DNA of 9,243 bases from an uncultured Subdoligranulum sp. GTDB taxonomy: Bacteria > Bacillota_A > Clostridia > Oscillospirales > Ruminococcaceae. The first letter of the stretch is position 1; each line of letters opens with the position of its first letter. Under the pieces are notes generated by a model. It saw only the letters and a list, made by a program, of their open reading frames with translations. It searched no databases and was not told the origin of the DNA. Shown here piece by piece: positions 6,050-9,243 of the stretch. The stretch covers positions 1 through 9,243 of the forward strand of contig CAAGRN010000136.1 of the NCBI GenBank assembly GCA_900772715.1, in the 5' to 3' direction. The position numbers were made by a program, and so were the translations under genes.

Positions 6050-6079
6050 TACCGCTGCTTTTTCGGCAGCGGTATTTTT
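6050..6079 (+). terminator. Terminator/attenuator between HAD gene and ABC-F gene
   Basis: TACCGCTGC (6050-6058) pairs perfectly with GCAGCGGTA (6066-6074) around TTTTTCG, followed by five T (6075-6079). It begins 7 bases after the HAD stop and ends 21 bases before the ABC-F start. No promoter fits between hairpin and ATG, so ABC-F must be expressed by read-through or from a promoter inside the HAD gene. The hairpin may therefore work as an attenuator. Confidence 0.8.
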
Positions 6080-6100
6080 GAGAAAAAAGGAAACACAACT

Positions 6101-7990
6101 ATGCTGCTGGAACTGAAAGATTTAGGCAAAAGCTTTGGCGAGCACGAGGTGCTGCGCGATGTCAACGCCGCCATTGAAAAAGGGGACCGCATCGGTATGA
6201 TCGGCGCCAATGGCACCGGCAAAACCACGCTGCTGCGCATTCTTTGCGGCGAAAGCCTGCCCGATAGCGGCGATGCGGCGTTCGGCACCGGCGTGACCGT
6301 GGGGTATCTGGAGCAAAACGCCCGGCTGGATCCCGACCTTGACATTTACGCCACCATGAAGCTGGTGTTTGCCCCGGCGCTGGACGCTTTGTCCCGCATG
6401 GACACCCTGCAGGCACAGCTGGCGCACACCCCCGACGATGCCGCGCTGACCGAGCAGATCGCCCATTGCACCGCCGTGGTGGACGCGATGGACGCCTACA
6501 ATATGGACACCCAAATCAAAAAAGTCCTCAACGGTATGGGCTTTCCCGCCGAAACCTGGCAAAAGCCTGCCGGGGTGCTTTCGGGCGGCGAGCAGACCCG
6601 CCTGCGCCTGGCGCGGCTGCTGGTCGAGCGCCCCGACCTGCTGATTCTGGACGAACCTACGAACCATCTGGATCTGGAAACCATGGCATGGCTGGAAGCC
6701 TACCTGCGCAGCTACCGCGGCGCGGTGCTGGTGGTCAGCCACGACCGCTATTTTCTGGACGCCGTCTGCACCCGCATCTGGGAGCTGCGCGGCAAGACCG
6801 TGCTGACCTACCGCGGCAACTACTCGGCGTATCTGCCGCAGCGCGAGGCCGCCGACGAGCGCCAGCAGAAGCTGCACGATGCCGCCGTGGAAAAGGCCGC
6901 CAAGCTGCAGGATTATGTGGACCGCAACCTTGTGCGCGCCTCGACCACCAAGATGGCGCAGAGCCGCCGCAAGCAGCTGGAAAAGCTGGAGATCGTCGAA
7001 GCCCCCGTCAACGAGGCGCGGGAGCTGAACTTCCGCTTTGCCTACGACATCGAGCCGTATGACGAGCTGGTCATTATGAAAAACCTGTCCATCCGCATCG
7101 GGGAGCGCACCCTGCTGGACGCACTGGACTATGTTGTACACCGCGGGGACAAGCTGGTCATTGCCGGTCCCAACGGCACGGGCAAATCCACGCTGCTGCA
7201 GGTGCTGGACGGCAAGCGCCGCCCCAGCGGCGGTATGGTGCGGCTGGGTACGGGCGCCAAGGTGGGCATCTTTACCCAGCAGCAGGCACACCGCGCCGGG
7301 CGTGTCATTGATGCCATCTGGAACCAGTACCCCCGCTTTACCGAGCTGGAAGTGCGCAGCCATCTGGCGCGCTTCGGCTACCGGGGTGAGGAGGTCTTTA
7401 AGGACTGCGCGTCGCTTTCGGGCGGCGAGCTGGCGCGTCTGCGCTTTGCCGAGCTGGCGCTGGAACGCCCCAATCTGATGTTTTTGGACGAACCCACGAA
7501 CCATCTGGACATCTATATGCGCGAAAGCCTGACCGAAGCGCTTGCCGCCTACACCGGCACGCTGCTGCTGGTCACCCATGACCGCTACCTGATGCAGACG
7601 CTGGGCTGCCCGATTTTGTATCTGGAAAACGGGCAGGCGCTGTTTTACCCCAACCTGGAGGCACTGCAAAACCGCGAGCAGGGCAAGACCACCGAGCAGC
7701 AAAAAGCCGCCGACACCGCCAAAAAGCAAGCCTACGGCAAGGAGCAGCGCCGCCGCCGCGCCGAGGTGCGCGCCCGCATCAAGGCGGTGGAAACGGAAAT
7801 TGAGGAATTGGGCGCGCGCATTGTCGAGCTGGAAAACGACATCAACGCCCCCGAGGTGCTGCGCGACCACCTGCTGCTGCGCGACAAATGCGACGAGCTG
7901 GACGACACCCGTTTCCACCAGCAGGAGCTGTTTGACGAGTGGGAAAAACTCGCCGAGGAACAGGAATCCTACGAGGCAGAAGGGGAGTAA
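6101..7990 (+). CDS. ABC-F family ATPase (YdiF/Uup-like), ribosome-associated
   Basis: 629 aa, two fused nucleotide-binding domains and no membrane segment, the ABC-F layout. ABC-F proteins bind the ribosomal E site and relieve stalled or drug-blocked translation, or act as housekeeping factors. Domain 1: Walker A GANGTGKTT (35-43), signature LSGGEQ (160-165), Walker B LLILDEPTNHLD (180-191; E185). Between Walker A and the signature is an arm-like insert (about 85-145). The charged inter-domain linker (about 237-325) carries many Arg and Lys (KMAQSRRKQLEKLE) and would reach toward P-site tRNA. Domain 2: Walker A GPNGTGKST (356-364), signature LSGGEL (439-444), Walker B with D463/E464 in DEPTNHLD. 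The C-terminus (about 526-629) is a coiled coil of YdiF/Uup type. ATG 6101 has AAGGA (6087-6091) 9 bases upstream; the longer reading from 5648 merely crosses the HAD gene in another frame. Whether it confers resistance cannot be told; the coiled-coil tail favours a housekeeping type. Confidence 0.93.
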   Translation: MLLELKDLGKSFGEHEVLRDVNAAIEKGDRIGMIGANGTGKTTLLRILCGESLPDSGDAAFGTGVTVGYLEQNARLDPDLDIYATMKLVFAPALDALSRMDTLQAQLAHTPDDAALTEQIAHCTAVVDAMDAYNMDTQIKKVLNGMGFPAETWQKPAGVLSGGEQTRLRLARLLVERPDLLILDEPTNHLDLETMAWLEAYLRSYRGAVLVVSHDRYFLDAVCTRIWELRGKTVLTYRGNYSAYLPQREAADERQQKLHDAAVEKAAKLQDYVDRNLVRASTTKMAQSRRKQLEKLEIVEAPVNEARELNFRFAYDIEPYDELVIMKNLSIRIGERTLLDALDYVVHRGDKLVIAGPNGTGKSTLLQVLDGKRRPSGGMVRLGTGAKVGIFTQQQAHRAGRVIDAIWNQYPRFTELEVRSHLARFGYRGEEVFKDCASLSGGELARLRFAELALERPNLMFLDEPTNHLDIYMRESLTEALAAYTGTLLLVTHDRYLMQTLGCPILYLENGQALFYPNLEALQNREQGKTTEQQKAADTAKKQAYGKEQRRRRAEVRARIKAVETEIEELGARIVELENDINAPEVLRDHLLLRDKCDELDDTRFHQQELFDEWEKLAEEQESYEAEGE

Positions 7991-8015
7991 CCCCCACCGC
8001 CCAGAACGTCACGCC

Positions 8016-8043
8016 ATCCGCCCTTCGGGGCGGATATTTTTTT
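8016..8043 (+). terminator. Strong Rho-independent terminator after the ABC-F gene
   Basis: ATCCGCCC (8016-8023) pairs with GGGCGGAT (8028-8035) around a TTCG tetraloop closed by C-G, the very stable UUCG type. One A and seven T residues follow (8037-8043). It lies 25 bases after the ABC-F stop and isolates hprK from upstream transcription. Confidence 0.92.
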
Positions 8044-8065
8044 GGCAATCTTTTTCGTCAACTAC

Positions 8066-8094
8066 TGTACAAAAAACCGACCTTACGCTATAAT
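8066..8094 (+). promoter_or_regulatory. Sigma-A-type promoter for hprK
   Basis: The -10 is a consensus TATAAT (8089-8094). TGTACA at 8066-8071 is a 4-of-6 match to TTGACA with the optimal 17-base spacer. The start should be near 8101, giving a leader of about 30 bases. No catabolite-responsive (cre) palindrome is visible near it. Confidence 0.8.
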
Positions 8095-8129
8095 AATGGT
8101 AAGTATCATTCGGAAGGGAGCGTCCTGTT

Positions 8130-9062
8130 TTGTCTGAATTTTCCGTGTCGCTGGCAAAGCTCGCCAGCGAAGCCAACCTGACTGTTGCCTACACCCCCTG
8201 CGAACTGGAAAAGATCAAGGTCACCGCTACCGAAGCCAGCCGCCCCGGTATGCTGCTGGCCGGCTACTACGAAAACTTTGACTGCCACCGCCTGCAGATC
8301 ATCGGGCTGACCGAAATGTCCTATCTGGAGGAAATTTCGCCCAGCCTGCGCAGCACCCATCTGGAAAAGCTGTTTGAGTTCCAACCCCCCGCCGTCATTT
8401 TGTCCCGCGGGCTGCAGCCGCTTTCGGAAATGATGCAGTTTGCCAAGCAGTACAGCGTACCCATCCTGCTTTCGACCGAGATGACCTCCGCCCTGATGGG
8501 CGTGCTGATCACCACGCTGAACACCGAGCTGGCACCCCGCATCACCCGCCACGGCGTGCTGGTGGAAGTCTACGGCGAGGGCATCCTGATTCTGGGCGAC
8601 TCCGGCGTGGGCAAAAGCGAAACCGCCATTGAGCTGGTCAAGCGCGGTCACCGCCTGATTGCCGACGATGCCGTTGAGCTGCGCAAGATCAGCTACCGCA
8701 AAATTCTGGGTACCGCGCCCGCCAACATCCGCCATTTTATCGAGCTGCGCGGCATCGGCATCATCAATGTTGCGCGGGTGTTCGGCATCGGCTCTGTGCG
8801 CTCCAGCGTGGAGGTCGAGATGGTCGTCCAGCTGGAACCGTGGGACCGCACCAAAAACTACGACCGCACCGGGCTGGAAACCGACTACTACGACATTCTG
8901 GGCGTCAAGATCCCCAGCATTCTGATCCCCGTTATGCCCGGACGCAACCTTGCCGTCATTCTGGAAACGGCCGCCATCAACAACCGCCAGAAGGAAATGG
9001 GCTACAACGCCGCCAAGGAGCTGCTGGCGCAGCTGGGGCTGCAGGACGATATTTCCCTGTAA
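8130..9062 (+). CDS. hprK: HPr kinase/phosphorylase
   Basis: The bifunctional enzyme phosphorylates and dephosphorylates the regulatory serine (Ser46) of HPr and Crh in the cytoplasm, setting carbon catabolite repression and PTS activity in Bacillota. It is 310 aa, the same length as the Bacillus enzyme, when started at TTG 8130; AAGGGAG (8114-8120) is 9 bases upstream and no in-frame ATG lies nearby. The N-terminal regulatory domain spans about 1-130. The catalytic domain has H141 (RHG), P-loop GDSGVGKS (156-163; K162, S163), acidic pair D179-D180 in IADDAVELR, and the family signature IELRGIGIINV (204-214). KIPSILIPVMPGRN lies near the C-terminal helix. All key residues are present. It has its own promoter and is followed 33 bases later by a PHP-domain gene, a neighbour often seen beside hprK in Clostridia. 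Confidence 0.97.
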   Translation: MSEFSVSLAKLASEANLTVAYTPCELEKIKVTATEASRPGMLLAGYYENFDCHRLQIIGLTEMSYLEEISPSLRSTHLEKLFEFQPPAVILSRGLQPLSEMMQFAKQYSVPILLSTEMTSALMGVLITTLNTELAPRITRHGVLVEVYGEGILILGDSGVGKSETAIELVKRGHRLIADDAVELRKISYRKILGTAPANIRHFIELRGIGIINVARVFGIGSVRSSVEVEMVVQLEPWDRTKNYDRTGLETDYYDILGVKIPSILIPVMPGRNLAVILETAAINNRQKEMGYNAAKELLAQLGLQDDISL

Positions 9063-9095
9063 AGACAATACGGAAAGAGAAGGCACCTACATTTT

Positions 9096-9243
9096 ATGCA
9101 ATTGATCGCAGATCTTCACACCCACACCCTTTGCGCCTCCCATGCGTTCAACACCTTAACGGAAATGACCGCCGCCGCCCGCGAGATGGGGCTTGCGGCA
9201 CTGGCGCTGACCGCCCCCGCGCCCGCCATGACACCCACCACCA
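9096..9243 (+). CDS. PHP-domain metal-dependent hydrolase (YcdX-like), N-terminal fragment
   Basis: Only 49 codons lie inside the window; the gene runs off the right edge. ATG 9096 is preceded by GAGAAGG (9077-9083), a somewhat distant ribosome site (12 bases). MQLIADLHTHTLCASHAFNTL carries the PHP motif I H-x-H (H8, H10), and the pattern to ALALTAPAPAM matches YcdX-type phosphoesterases. Those proteins usually read TDH-APAM at the second motif; here the Asp and metal-binding His are Ala40 and Pro41. The gene is probably co-transcribed with hprK. The family is likely from motif I and context; whether the active site is intact cannot be judged from the fragment. Confidence 0.78.
   Translation, partial: MQLIADLHTHTLCASHAFNTLTEMTAAAREMGLAALALTAPAPAMTPTT

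Noticed and set aside
5648..6100. A 151-codon N-terminal extension of the ABC-F protein
   Set aside because: It overlaps the HAD gene in another frame and crosses the terminator; ATG 6101 has a ribosome site and matches the family start (LLELKDLGKSFG).
4038..6345. Long minus-strand frames (4038-5198 and 4945-6345) opposite the surface-protein and HAD genes
   Set aside because: The translations are Gly/Val/Ala- and Arg-rich low-complexity shadows of coding + strand sequence, including the PT repeat read backwards.
6122..7918. Long minus-strand open frame of 598 codons opposite the ABC-F gene
   Set aside because: It mirrors a clearly coding, motif-complete + strand gene; high GC with few stops in the opposite frame explains it. 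No ribosome site or recognisable domain.
8106..9086. Minus-strand frame of 326 codons opposite hprK
   Set aside because: hprK on the + strand has every catalytic motif and its own promoter; the reverse frame has neither.

Overview
The window is GC-rich, densely coding and carries every gene on the + strand. Strong AGGAGG-type ribosome sites, an HPr kinase/phosphorylase (hprK), ABC-F and TrpXYZ-like genes, and intergenic palindromic repeats together suggest a high-GC gut Bacillota of the Oscillospiraceae/Ruminococcaceae type (Faecalibacterium, Gemmiger or Subdoligranulum-like). That placement is inferred from gene content and style; no marker gene here proves it.

Layout. (1) 1-2849: an ABC importer of the TrpX/TrpY/TrpZ type (substrate-binding protein, permease, ATPase). 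The binding protein has lost its lipoprotein signal peptide: its normal 5' end is replaced by a short repeat block and a terminator hairpin. A strong hairpin separates the binding protein from the permease, whose stop overlaps the ATPase start. (2) 2850-3284: an intergenic region of 435 bases with a MITE-like element of about 135 bp, a strong terminator, a tandem TGTAAC-N5-TGTAAC box and an extended -10 promoter. (3) 3285-5018: a membrane-anchored surface protein with an SGNH-like domain that has lost its catalytic residues, an InlB-B-like repeat, two Ig-like domains and a Pro-Thr/Ser-Thr-Glu tail. (4) 5064-5213: a 49-residue, very acidic small protein with no basic residue and a good ribosome site. 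(5) 5290-6042: a YjjG-type HAD nucleotidase, followed by a terminator hairpin. (6) 6101-7990: a full-length ABC-F protein with its own terminator. (7) 8066 to the end: a clear promoter, hprK, and the start of a PHP-domain hydrolase whose second metal motif looks altered.

How they fit together. The importer is one transcription unit. The surface protein, small acidic protein and HAD enzyme probably share the promoter at 3190-3198. The ABC-F gene has no room for a promoter after the HAD terminator, so it probably depends on read-through. hprK and the PHP gene form a separate unit for carbon regulation that continues past the window.

I see no CRISPR array, phage, defence island, tRNA, rRNA or T-box. 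I found no obviously new multi-gene system. The best leads are the pseudo-SGNH surface protein with its possible WalR-type control, the small acidic ORF, the truncated binding protein and the PHP motif change.
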